Origin: Glandiceps talaboti
Taxonomy: Eukaryota; Hemichordata; Enteropneusta; Spengelidae
NCBI RefSeq assembly: GCF_964340395.1
Contig: NC_135569.1
Span: forward strand, 17,408,257-17,472,256
DNA length: 64,000 nucleotides
Reading direction: 5' to 3'
Both the position numbers and the translations under genes were made by a program. Under the pieces are notes generated by a model, which saw nothing but the letters and a program-made list of their open reading frames with translations, was not told where the DNA came from and made no database searches. Shown one piece after another: positions 10,584-20,861 of the stretch. Numbering within the stretch: the first letter of the stretch is position 1; every line of letters begins with the position of its first letter.

Positions 10584-10970
10584 TTAATAACCCCGATTTC
10601 TATATCTGGTGAAAACTTTCTATATCTGGTGAAAACTGTTTCTATATCTGGTGAAAACTCTATTCCTGGTGAAAACTGTTTCTATATCTGGTGAAAACTG
10701 TCTCTATATCTGGTGAAAACTCTATTCCTGGTGAAAACTGTTTCTATATCTGGTGAAAACTATTCCTGGTGAAAACTTTCTATATCTGGTGAAAACTATT
10801 CCTGGTGAAAACTGTTTCTATATCTGGTGAAAACTGTCTCTATATCTGGTGAAAACTCTATTCCTGGTGAAAACTGTCTCTACTCCTGGTGATAACCATT
10901 TCTATTCCTGGTGAAAGCTTCTCTATTCCTGGTGAAAACTGTCTCTACTCCTGGTGAAAACTGTTTGATG
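10584..10970. repeat. Two-type minisatellite, 18-22 bp units
   Basis: All units contain CTGGTGAAAACT. One type is preceded by TTTCTATAT (about 22 bp), the other by CTATTC (about 18 bp). The types are interspersed rather than blocked, with about 19 units. The final units change to CTACTCCTGGTGA and then end in a decayed unit. Confidence 0.95.
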
Positions 10971-11979
10971 TTGACAATAAATAAATGTTATTTCTCTACA
11001 AGGTAAGCAGGGTCAATTTTGACCGAAAACGTTAGAATTACAGTCATAAATCTTGTGACAAACACTAGGCATTGAATGGGGTATTATGACCATCAAGTAG
11101 TGTAGCCCAAGGCAGTGAGGAACAGTAGTGCAGATAAGATAAATTAGTGTTGGTTTAGATCATTATAAAATAGCTCTTCCTAGAGTGGAGAGAGATCATC
11201 TGTCAATTGAACTCTGAGAGACAAATACATCATCCTTTGCTCAGCCGCTGGCGACAATTTAATAGATTGTGGCAATATTCGTAAAATGGCGCAGATTCAG
11301 CTCTTCTGTTGCAAGTGATATGTAAGTACCTATAAACGATTTGGTTGGCCATATTAAATGAAGTCTTTGTTTCACAGATCTGTGTGCACAAATTGTAGTG
11401 GACAATGTTTTACATTGTTGAAAGGTAATACCTGATTGGCTGATGGTACAAGGTCGAGGGTCACTGGTGACCATGGTTACAAAATGGTAACTCACATTTT
11501 AGTTTTGTTTCATCACTGTAATTCATCTTTATTTCAAAGTTTTTATGTAAAATTCAAAGACAAATTCAGTTGAAGCTAGTTTTGCATAGAATCATACAAG
11601 GTACCATCGTAGACTTGTAATGAACTGAACACAATACCAGTGTAAATAAACTCAAAAGACGTTAATTTTTGTCTGTGTTCTTTATAAAGTCTGTGTAGGA
11701 TAGGATGTTATTTGATAGATTCTGATGTTATCTTGGTACAATGTGTATAAATGGTACAAATCTGTACTAGAAAAAGGGAAGATAAAAAATGACAATTACT
11801 TGGATGACATTTGCTTCAAAAATTTATGATGGAAGATACCTGAATTTCAAAAGAAATAATACTAAAAATCTTTGATTGATAGAATAATGAAAGAAAATTC
11901 TGAAAAATATAGCTGTGAAATATTTGCAGGAAAATGGAGGTTTTAGTATTATGTTCTTGTCTTTGTAAGCAAAGTGATA
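10971..11979. other. Unique sequence, no gene recognised
   Basis: Includes a partly balanced stretch (about 11200-11500) with a minus-strand open frame of 78 codons (11259-11495) that matches nothing I know. GGTCAC and GTGACC form a short palindrome near 11458. I see no supported exon. Confidence 0.35.
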
Positions 11980-13743
11980 TTAACCCTGTCCCCCACCTAA
12001 ATTCTGAACCTGTTTCGATTTGAATCGAATTCAGTTCTCCTGTCCCCATATGCCCTTAAATCGGTTGTAAATTGATTTTAGTTGAACCGGTCCGAAACTA
12101 CCTCGGGGATGGTTTTCGATTAGGTTTGAAGTAAATCGGTTCGGAACAGGTTTAACTTGTCGTAGTTAGGACAGGAAAAACCGACTTAGAACTGATTTAA
12201 CTTGAATCGGTTCAATGTCCATTACCCACAGCTGCACACTTGAATCTTAACCTCCAGGTTAAATTTTGCAAGTTACATGTTTTATACGCCGACACCTTCA
12301 CTTTGGAACACAACTGGATCTGAAGTATGTAAAGTATTATCCAGCACAAGATGGCATCGCCTGAGCATGGAATGTTCAACAGTAAATGAGTGACAAAAAC
12401 AACCACTCGATTGCTATAAAAACCTTATTTTATTATGGATTCATGAACACCTAAAAAAAGAAGTCTTTTTGCTGATCACAAAATTTCTCAAATTGATATA
12501 GACTTCTTTCCCATTTGGCGGTAGTTGTCACAACCAGAAATGATCGTGTAGTATTTGACATCGATTAAGTTTAACCCCCATGGCCCGGGCACAACTTTCT
12601 ACTTGTTACATTACTAAAATTACTTACATGTACATACAATGTCTCGGGTTTATAACATCAGATACAGTTTTTAGGATCATTTGATTCAAAAGTCAAGACT
12701 GGTTCATTCTTGGGACACATCAAACAGAGAAATAAACAACACTGTGTATATGACATGTCATGTGACTCTTATTAACGAAAGTTAATGGGAAGAGCCAATC
12801 GTTCGATCGTACTGGCCGCATTTTATATGGTCATCACCCTAATTGATTTTAACAGAATTTATGTGGAAAAGATGTTGTCAAAAAGGTTCAAAGCTAGGCC
12901 GCGCTGCATGTCACGTTGGGTCAATGCTCATCGCCGTCATTGTGCATGTCACGTTGGGAAAGGCTCTACATCGAGAAACTTTCACGAACGACAATCTGGA
13001 AATTACCAATGCAATGTCACGCATTTGAAGTCAACTCTCAAAGACAGCCTGGTTCAGCATGATTAGATCCGTTTATTGAGGTGAAAGCAAAAAGACCGAT
13101 TGTCAAAAATAATTATTGAGCAATGGTTTTAGTTATTTTGGAGAGATTTGTACATTTTTTCATGTAATTCTTGAAACACGTGAAAGCCGTCAAGGTCAAT
13201 GCTCATCGCTGTCATTGTGCAGTGCCTATTTTAAACTGAGTGTCGATATGCGGGAACGGGCGAATAAAACCACAAAAACAGCCTGAATTTTCTATAAAAA
13301 GCACAAGGACTGGTAAATTACAATTTCCCGTTGAAAGAATGTTTTGCAGAGATAATAAAATGTTTTAAACTTTGAATGAATTTTGCTAGTTTAGTTTGCA
13401 TACCGATAAAGATGTAAATGGGTGCATGAAATAGTAAGCGTTGCAATAGGACAAATCGTTCATGTTCCCGTTTCCTATTACGAACTAAAACAAATGAATT
13501 ACGTTTCTTGTGGGCAGTAAGAGGTGGTGAAGGTGTTGGCAAAGGTGTACAAGTATCGATCAAAGTCCATATACACTTGTCAGCTATTCTCAATCATCCT
13601 AAACTTCAATCATATTTACAGGTAAATAGGGGCACTATTACGTCGCTTGGTCCAAATCGATCATGGCATTGGTTCACCCATAATATAGCAGTCAACATCC
13701 AAATGTCCGTTCGTCAAGTGACAAATAAATGTTGAGCTCTGTT

Positions 13744-13774
13744 TTATCCGTAAAACCCTCGCTTTTACGGATAA
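13744..13774. other. Perfect 12-bp hairpin
   Basis: TTATCCGTAAAA (13744-13755) and TTTTACGGATAA (13763-13774) are exact reverse complements around the 7-base loop CCCTCGC. It lies inside the TTAA-bounded element, just before the double-hairpin segment. Function unknown. Confidence 0.85.
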
Positions 13775-13861
13775 CTTTGACAACGAATCGATGAGGTTAC
13801 TAGTATTTCCCGTGAAATCCTCCATGTTGATTGCGTGTCGTCATAGTAATGCAGCTATCAG

Positions 13862-14354
13862 CTAGCCCTCGGATGTTCTTCCGATAAAATACGACACACA
13901 GCCGAACAACGCTATCGAGGATGGAACATCCGAGGTCTAGCGAATGTCATCAGGATATAAATAACTGCCAATCAGAGAACCGTATTAGCGACAAGCACAA
14001 ACAGAGGACAATAGCTAAATTTTCATGCATATTCATCTTAAGGAGGGGCTTGTAAAAATAACCACCAATGCGTTAATTAAAATGTATGAATGACAACATC
14101 TACACACTCATCAAACACAATTACCATAAACTGATAAGACATAGTAATGACATAAATGTGTTTGTCAACACCTGCATGCAGAGATTGAATATATTAAAGT
14201 ATATATATGCATATATGGCCCAACCCACCGCTTATCGTAATCTCAATGGAATGTCCGGTCTGAAAATGACATTCGCTAGACTGTTCGGGCAAGCCCTCAC
14301 ATGCGAACTTCGTTCGCTTATTGTTATAGCATCGAAAGAAAGCCCGAACGTCTA
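13862..14354. mobile_element. Double-hairpin foldback-like segment
   Basis: The left hairpin pairs CTAGCCCTCGGATGTTC (13862-13878) with GAACATCCGAGGTCTAG (13924-13940), one mismatch. The right hairpin pairs CTAGACTGTTCGGGC (14276-14290) with GCCCGAACGTCTAG (about 14341-14354), one indel; inside it GCGAAC and GTTCGC form a mini-hairpin around TTC. The two are linked by a perfect 16-bp inverted repeat: GTCTAGCGAATGTCAT (13935-13950) against ATGACATTCGCTAGAC (14266-14281). All four hairpin ends carry CTAG. The middle holds TATAAATA and CCAAT words near 13956-13975. It may be a small foldback or MITE nested in the larger element. Confidence 0.6.
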
Positions 14355-14563
14355 GCAGCAAGACGAAGTAATGCACTGCGGCTACATCATCGAATCAAGT
14401 AAACGGAATCAAATTTTATGTGTTGGGACTGTACACCAAACTGAATCGATTCAAATCCATTTCTAACATTTCGTGTTCGGACATAAGCTGAATTCAAACC
14501 GGTTTAACTGAATCAATTCAATTTGATTCGGTTCGAAATCGATTCATCTGGGGACAGGGCTAA

Positions 14564-14706
14564 TGGTCTAGACAAATGAATTAAAAGATGTTTGAAAATT
14601 TTGGTAATGTTAATTCTTGACAGGAAATACAATTTGGAATGACACATTGTCTTATCGTTTGAAGTGAAATCAATATCTTTGATGTATGGCAAAAATGATT
14701 GAACCG
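14564..14706. other. Short AT-rich spacer
   Basis: AT-rich link between the TTAA-bounded element and the 28-bp minisatellite. Nothing recognised. Confidence 0.4.
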
Positions 14707-15062
14707 TTATGGTTTTCTGGAGAAAATGTGTAGATACAGGTTTTCTGGAGAAAATGTGTAGATACAGGTTTTCTGGAGAAAATGTGTAGATACAGGTTGT
14801 CTGGAGAAAATGTGTAGATACAGGTTGTCGTCAAAAATGATTGAACCATTATGGTTTTCTGGAGAAAATGTGTAGATACAGGTTTTCTGGAGAAAATGTG
14901 TAGATACAGGTTGTCGTCAGGAAATGTGTAGATACAGGTTGTCTGGAGAAAATGTGTAGATACAGGTTGTCGTCAAAAATGATTGAACCGTTATGGTTTT
15001 CTGGAAAAAATGTGTAGATACAGGTTGTCGTCAGAAAATGTGTAGATACAGGTTGTCGTCCT
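14707..15062. repeat. 28-bp minisatellite with inserted spacer units
   Basis: The unit contains TTTTCTGGAGAAAATGTGTA plus GATACAGG, 28 bp. Some units have GGTTGTCGTCA in place of TTTTCTGGAG. Between blocks, the word AAAAATGATTGAACCGTTATGG recurs (near 14690, 14826 and 14974), giving a higher-order period of about 140 bp. Confidence 0.93.
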
Positions 15063-17694
15063 CAGTTTTGGGTGATAACATATCCAAATCATTGATTTGT
15101 GGCAAAAATGATAGAAAATGTTTAGAATGAAATGAAAGCAAACAAGTACAGGTTGTCATACCCAGATTTGCATGATACGTATTCAGATTTGTAATTTATG
15201 GTAAAAATAAAAGAAAAATGTATGTTTAAAGTCCAATCTGGTTAGAAGGTTGTCGTGTGCAGCTTGGAGTGATACACATTCATTTTAGTAAATGTGTCGT
15301 ACACTACAATAAAAGATATGTTTTTTTTACACTGGTAAGCTGACAGTTCTATCCTTTGACTACATTTCATCAATTTTATGCACCACTTGTTTTCAAATCA
15401 ACTTTGTATTTGGCTCAGAAAAGTAAAGGAAACGATGGGGAATAGAATTTACATAAGAGGAAAGCTTTATTTGCAGGACTAAGTAAGCAGTGCTGTTAAA
15501 ATTACTGTATGTAGTTTGTAGTGGTTAGTACCACAAACGGTCAAATCAGAAAGCAACAACAGAAATGAAAAAAATTGTGACTTTGTTTTGATTGAAAACA
15601 CATTTCAAAGTTTTAACAGAAATTATGAATAAATTTGTGTAAGTAAATACCACAAAAGAATGAAATAGAAAGTATGTATAAATAGATGACCTTAAAGTTT
15701 TGTTGAAAAATTGATTTAAAATTTTGATTTTAATAGTTGGTAGTTGTTGGTACCAAAAATTGATGTAACAAAAACACTGTCATAAAAAACAACATGCCCT
15801 GAAGTTTGTGATTGAAATAAACATCTCAAAATTTTGGCAGGAAAGTATTTCTTTTGACGGATATTCTGTCTTCAAAGTTTTGGCAAAAAAATGCATCTTG
15901 TCATATAATTTCTTTCTATTAGGAAATTAGTGCAACCATTAGTTCTGCATATGGTGCATCTTTGTTAGAAATTTTGGACAATTTCAGTTAAAATTTTGAT
16001 TTGTTGATATAATGGAAATGAATTGTGTATGGAAAATATATTGTTGTAAAAAAATGGCTGCTATGAATAAATGTATGTTTTGTTCATGATAGAGTAATTT
16101 CTCAGGAAGTTGTTTGATGTATTTACTTTAGTGTAGATGTAAATAATTTAAAGCAGTCTTTGAAGATGATGCAGAAAAGGTGTCCAAGGAGGTGTGAACA
16201 AATCATTTTGTGAACTGGTGGTCCATGGACCAGTGCCTTAAAAAATCCAGTGGTCCTGCTGAAAGAATTAAATCTTACCTATGAATCTGTATATTCAGAC
16301 GACTTTTTAACATAGTTATTAACAGTAAGGTACAGGTCCGACGGACCAGACAAGGTAAAGTTTGTGTGGTCCGCCCAAAAAAATCGCTAGTCATGGACCC
16401 AGGACCAGTGGATTTCTTTACCCCTGCCTAAAGTAGTACTTGAAGTTGTAAGATAAAAATAAGAGTACTTACAACAAACCATTTACCATCCTAATCTCTC
16501 TGTGTTCAACAACAAAACAGGGATTTATGAGCTGGAGTTACAAAGTAGTTACTATGGTGCCAAGTGATGGGTTGCCATAGCAACTGCTATATCATCCTCA
16601 TCCTTCATCTCGTTTATAGTCATGTATCATGGCTTTAATCTGGCAGTAGGTAATGAAAGGTCAAGATAAATAAAATCAGATTTATCCGAGAGAAAGTGGA
16701 ATTGTATAGAGAGAGAGACGTCGTCCCACCAGGGAATTCACAACTAAACTAACTTAATTATTTTTTATTATCTATTGTTATCATTAAGGGGTAGTAAGAA
16801 AATGATTGTGTTAAGTTTTATTAGTTTGAAGGGCTTGGGTGAATGATTGGCTCAATCAATAAATATATCAAGATAGGGACATTTTGTCTGCTGCCTTTCA
16901 TAGACCACTTTATTTTGTATCTCTCCTGGGATCATGCAGAGCGCTTGATGATGAGTTAGTGCCGCAGTCGGAAATCTCTCATGAATTCTTGTAGGATGTT
17001 GAATGGAATGATGGTACTAAACACTGGGATTAAATCTCAGCTTAACAAAATAACAAAATTTAGTGAAATCTCTGTACGAAATTAAGATGAATTTCAGAAA
17101 TGAATTGAAACAAAAATATAGATTTTTTAAAATGAAATTATGAAATATTAGGAGTAACAAAATATTTTTAGTAGTGTACTTGTTTTTCAAAGTGAGAAAG
17201 GGCAATCACTTGAAATGTACTTCAAAATGTACTTTTCTTTGAAATACCCAAAATGTGAGTTTATAGAAATGATAGAATATATAAATGAAAAAAGCAATAG
17301 TTTTCCAAATATAGCTACCAGGAAGTTGTCGATTTTCGATTCCCCATGAAGAATATAACCTATACAATCTAGTTTGTTTTAAAACTTTCTCACAAAACGG
17401 TATCAAAATTCTTACTTAATTAAAGTATTCACAAATTTTTGCCAATCTGCACACATATCCACAAATTTCAAGTCTTATCATAACCATAGACATTAAGATT
17501 ATTTTCATTGTGACATTTTAATCTAAAAGTCACCATTTTGAATTTTTTTTTTGCTTTTTTGCTTAAACCATTTTCACAAATTTGACTCAACATTTCATTT
17601 AAATAACTTTTGAAGTTCTTTTAAAGATGGAACACTTTTACCACAAAGGGCCATGATTTGAACTTGTGTTAGTGTTGTTGTAAGGATTGTATGT
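15063..17694. other. AT-rich sequence, no gene recognised
   Basis: Mostly AT-rich, CpG-poor DNA with loosely repeated TTTTGATTG, CAAAGTTTTGGCA and GGTACCA words, perhaps very old tandem repeats. The segment 16210-16430 has several palindromic GGTCCATGGACC or GGTCCGACGGACC words and GGACCAGTGG repeats and may be a small dead transposon, but I cannot define its ends. No coding evidence. Confidence 0.35.
16571..16584 (+). promoter_or_regulatory. RFX X-box-like motif
   Basis: GTTGCCATAGCAAC is a near-ideal inverted-repeat X-box (GTTRCC, two bases, GGYAAC type) bound by RFX factors, often in cilia genes. This is a motif match only; no promoter is seen next to it. Confidence 0.3.
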
Positions 17695-18066
17695 GGAATC
17701 ATGATGGGTGAATGGTTAGAGTGGCCAAATTTGAATCTGCAGTTTGCAGGTTGAGTCCTGCTGCTGCCATCTGTTTCTGAATGGCTAAAGTCTTTGGGCA
17801 AGATATGAACTATGATTGTGCCTTCACCCCCAGCTGTATAATTGGGGACCTGGTAGGATAGAGGTTGCATTGTGAATGCTTTAATCCTATGCACTTATAA
17901 AGGCTGCAATGGATTGTATGCTCCACAGGGAATTGAGGAAGTACAAAGGGCTGTTGTGCCCCTATAGATCTGAGTAAGTGGTAATAATTGTAAAGGGCTT
18001 TGAGCACAGAATGGGAAAGAACTATATAAAAGCTAACATTTTTTCTATCATTATTATTATTATTAC
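17695..18066 (+). mobile_element. tRNA-derived SINE with LINE-like tail and ATT repeat
   Basis: The head has a pol III A box (TGGTTAGAGTGG, 17713-17724) and a B-box-like GGTTGAGTCC (17749-17758), one base short of the consensus, at the spacing seen in tRNA genes. The body is followed by CTTTGAGCACAGAATGGGAA and ACTATATAAAAGC (about 17998-18034), a tail form common to SINEs that borrow L2/CR1-type LINE machinery, and ends in an ATT microsatellite (about 18047-18065). No clear target duplication is visible. Transcription would be by RNA polymerase III from internal promoters. The copy looks diverged and is probably inactive. Confidence 0.8.
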
Positions 18067-19474
18067 ATAGAATTATTCTTTTGTACAGAACCACCTTTCT
18101 CTATATCTGTAACTTACATTGAAATTCAAATCCTAAGCTAAACTGTATGTATGACAGTGTTTAATAATCTGTATGTATGACAGTGTTTAATAATCTCTAT
18201 TTCTTTCTTGTCTTTTGGGCAATGCAATAAGAAAACTGTCATTTCAGGTTATTGAATCATATCATACATGTTGTCACCATTATGACTGACTCTTGTAATA
18301 GGCTTGGTATGGCTGAACACTTGAACTTCTCTTAATACCATCAATTGATCGCTTCCTTCAACACTAATTTTCATTCAATTTTATCTTGTCACTTTGTGTC
18401 ATTTTTCAAATGAAGAAATTTTAATAAACTTCCATTCTCTAAGTATCACATTGACTTCTTAATTCCCTGATGTGGAAAACTATGACGAAATGAGTAAATC
18501 TCAAAGGTTTGCCCCCAAGTCATATAGATAACAAAGTCAGCTTCACTCTAGCATTTTCCTGGATTTAGGATAACATAATGTGAAAACATGAACAATGGGT
18601 TTGCAAACACTAATTTAAATTGTCACTAAGCAAATTGGCTAGGAATTACGGAAATGAATATGTTCGTTGAACACAGATAGTGGTTTATCTTAGATGTGAA
18701 ACACTCCAAGTCAGTAGCTATTTCATTTTGTCTATAAGAGTCATCCATAGTTTAGCTTATATGAGATAGATGTAAAACACTCCAGTCAGCTCAATGGTCT
18801 TGTTTGTAAGAGTTGTTCGTTTGCAGTCGGAGCCATGCGACAAAGCCCTGCAGCCATAGTTATATAGCCTATGTTCATTTTTACTCCTGATAGACTCACA
18901 AGTATGTTCTTTTGTAAGTACCTGTAAATTGGTACTTTGAATGCTCACTGCTCTATTGTTTCCTCATACAAAATGTTCAGTTCACTCATACAGAACATAC
19001 AGTTTTGTAGCCATGTTTGTAGACATATGTTTTATGTGTTAGTTATACGAGGTAAGTATAGTCTTAAAATAATCAACACAGATGCTATGTGTACCACGTC
19101 AAGATGGCTGCCATACTGTGCAATAAAACAAGTCTTCAGATTGCTGCCACCATTTACTAATCACAATTGACATTCATGCGTGAAAGTGTGTTGTCCTGCC
19201 AATTGGAAATGTAACATACAATCGTAGCTTTGTTTCTATCATGGTTTTGTTACCTAGCAACAAGTCTGTACATGGACAAGTTTGTTAAACAAGTTAATTT
19301 GTACTATTTGCTAACTTAAAGGTAATATTAAAGTTAAATATCTCTACCACCTGTTTAGTACTCAATGTAAATTAATGATATTGGTCAAAAATGACACCAC
19401 CATACCATATCAATGTTGTACGATGTAGTTTGAAATAGTTAATAGTTTTTTATAGTGTTTTTGTACAGGGTGGT
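18067..19474. other. Unique sequence with small duplications
   Basis: A 26-bp word (CTGTATGTATGACAGTGTTT plus AATAAT) is directly duplicated near 18143-18197. A diverged pair of about 100 bp (AAACACTCCA, AGTCAG, TTGTNTATAAGAGT words) lies at 18695-18815. No gene recognised. Confidence 0.4.
19249..19261 (+). promoter_or_regulatory. RFX X-box-like motif, 1-bp spacer form
   Basis: GTTACCTAGCAAC fits the 13-bp RFX binding form GTTGCCTAGCAAC with one difference. Motif match only. Confidence 0.25.
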
Positions 19475-19589
19475 ATAAAGTTGGTAAAATCTACCTGAGT
19501 TCCCCAGTCATTTTACCAGGGTTCTGGTAAGTTGGTAAAATCTACCTGAGTTCTCCTGTCATTTTACCAGGGTTCCCTACCAGTGTTTT
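19475..19589 (+). repeat. Dispersed repeat family D, two units
   Basis: Two units of about 50 bp begin AAGTTGGTAAAATCTACCTG (19480 and 19532) and each contain CATTTTACCAGGGTT. The second ends CAGTGTTTTT just before family A copy 2. Matching words occur in reverse orientation at 58519-58645. Confidence 0.7.
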
Positions 19590-20408
19590 TAGTCTACGTA
19601 CGGCGGGGACTTATGGATTGGGTTCCGTCTGTCCGTGCGTACGTCTGTCCGTCTGTCTGCCCATCTGCCCGTCCATCCAGAGCCGTTTCTTAGAGATGCC
19701 TTGACCGATTTTTTTCAAACTTGGTACAGGGGCAACATACTATGGCAAACATATGCACGTCAATTTGTTTTATGATACGATCCAATATGGCCGCCTAGCA
19801 GCCATTTTGTTTGCAAATTTTCCCTGTCCAAAGCCATAACTCAGACATGCTTGAACAGATCTCATTCAAAGTTGGTATTAGGACAGTGTTCTATGACATA
19901 CATGTGCATATCCATTTTCATCATGATACGATCCAATATGGCTGCCTGGCAGCCATTTTGTTTGTGAATTTTCCATGTCTAAAGCCATAACTCAGACATG
20001 CTTGAACAGATCTCATTCAAAGTTGGTATTAGGACAGTGTTCTATGACATACATGTGCATATTCATTGTTGTTGTGATATGATCCAATATGGCTGCCTGG
20101 CAGCCATTTTGTCTGCAGTTTTTCTATGTCCAAAGCCATAACTCAGACATGCTTGAACAGATCTCATTCAAAGTTGGTATTAGGACAGTGTTCTATGACA
20201 TACATGTGCATATCCATTTTTGTCATGATACGATCCCCTATACCCGACCCATCCTTTATTGTTGTAGGCATGTTCCGTGTCCAACAAGCAGACACAACAT
20301 ATCTAAGTCTGTTTGATTTAGGTTCACAAGTGTTGTTGCGTGATCAGAGTAGTGATAATTCCTTAAAACCCAATCATAGTGGGGACTATGTCATTCTCAA
20401 TGACTTGT
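19590..20408 (+). mobile_element. Family A element, copy 2
   Basis: Same plan as copy 1: degraded 5' end (AGTCTACGTACGGCGGGGACT, the inner hairpin arms mostly lost), TATGGATTGGGTT, a GTCC/GTCTG microsatellite, core units with CCATAACTCAGACATG at 19834, 19985 and 20136 (151-bp period), the 3' unique part, AACCCAATCATA then GTGGGGACT, and the 3' hairpin GTCATT-CTC-AATGAC ending in CTTGT at 20408. It has fewer core units than copy 1, so the core number varies between copies. Confidence 0.85.
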
Positions 20409-20454
20409 TTGTTAAGGGTGGTTAGTAGGTAAACTTTACTATGTACCTGAATTA

Positions 20455-20590
20455 ACACTAATGTGAGAACCTGAGATTGAAGCCCTGGCCTTTAACTGAT
20501 ACAGATAACACTAATAGAGAACCTGAGATTGAAACCCTGGCCTTTAACTGATAAGATAACACTAATGTGACAACCTGGGATTGTAACCAT
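20455..20590. repeat. 52-bp direct repeat, about 2.5 copies
   Basis: AACCTGAGATTG-type words recur at 20468, 20520 and 20572; each unit contains CCCTGGCCTTTAACTGATA and AACACTAAT. The third copy is partial and diverged. Confidence 0.85.
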
Positions 20591-20731
20591 GGTAATGCAA
20601 TATCACGTAACTATCATCAAATTGTGAGTAGAATTTGTCAACAAAATTTGACAGGTTGCATTTGGGATAAACTTTATGAAGTAAAACAGTGAATGTCATC
20701 AAATCATAGCCAGAATCAATTCCTCTCCCCC
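20591..20731. other. Short unique spacer
   Basis: AT-rich spacer with no recognised content between two small direct repeats. Confidence 0.4.
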
Positions 20732-20818
20732 TCCCCCTTAAAATGATAAGTTTATGATAAACTTTAAGTAAATTTCTCCCCCTTAAAATGATAAGTTTAT
20801 GATAAATTTTAAGTAAAT
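20732..20818. repeat. 45-bp direct repeat, 2 copies
   Basis: CCCCCTTAAAATGATAAG followed by TTTATGATAAA and TTTAAGTAAAT is present twice, 45 bp apart. Confidence 0.85.
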
Positions 20819-20861
20819 CACTGTCAGTTATGAGGACTACAATGGGATCAAAAATAAGTGA

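Larger units (their letters stand above)
11980..14563. mobile_element. TTAA-bounded DNA-transposon-like element, non-autonomous or dead
   Basis: The left end reads TTAA then CCCTGTCCCC (11980-11993). The right end reads GGGGACAGGG then CTAA (14550-14563). As reverse complements the outer 14 bases match at 13 positions. TTAA flanks followed by CCC are known for piggyBac-type elements. Inside both ends (11995-12230 and 14421-14550) lie many degenerate palindromic words such as AAATCGGTTC, GAATCGATTC and AAACCGGTTT, which could be transposase-binding sites. Internal open frames (12785-13066 plus, 13318-13593 minus, 13508-13735 plus) show no transposase signature that I recognise. CpG is frequent, unlike the flanks, so the insertion may be younger or unmethylated. 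Assignment to piggyBac is tentative; the paired ends are the firmer observation. Confidence 0.5.

Noticed and set aside
12785-13066. 93-codon frame as the transposase of the TTAA-bounded element
   Set aside because: Too short, with no catalytic acidic triad or zinc-binding motif visible; part of it comes from duplicated TGCATGTCACGTTGGG words.
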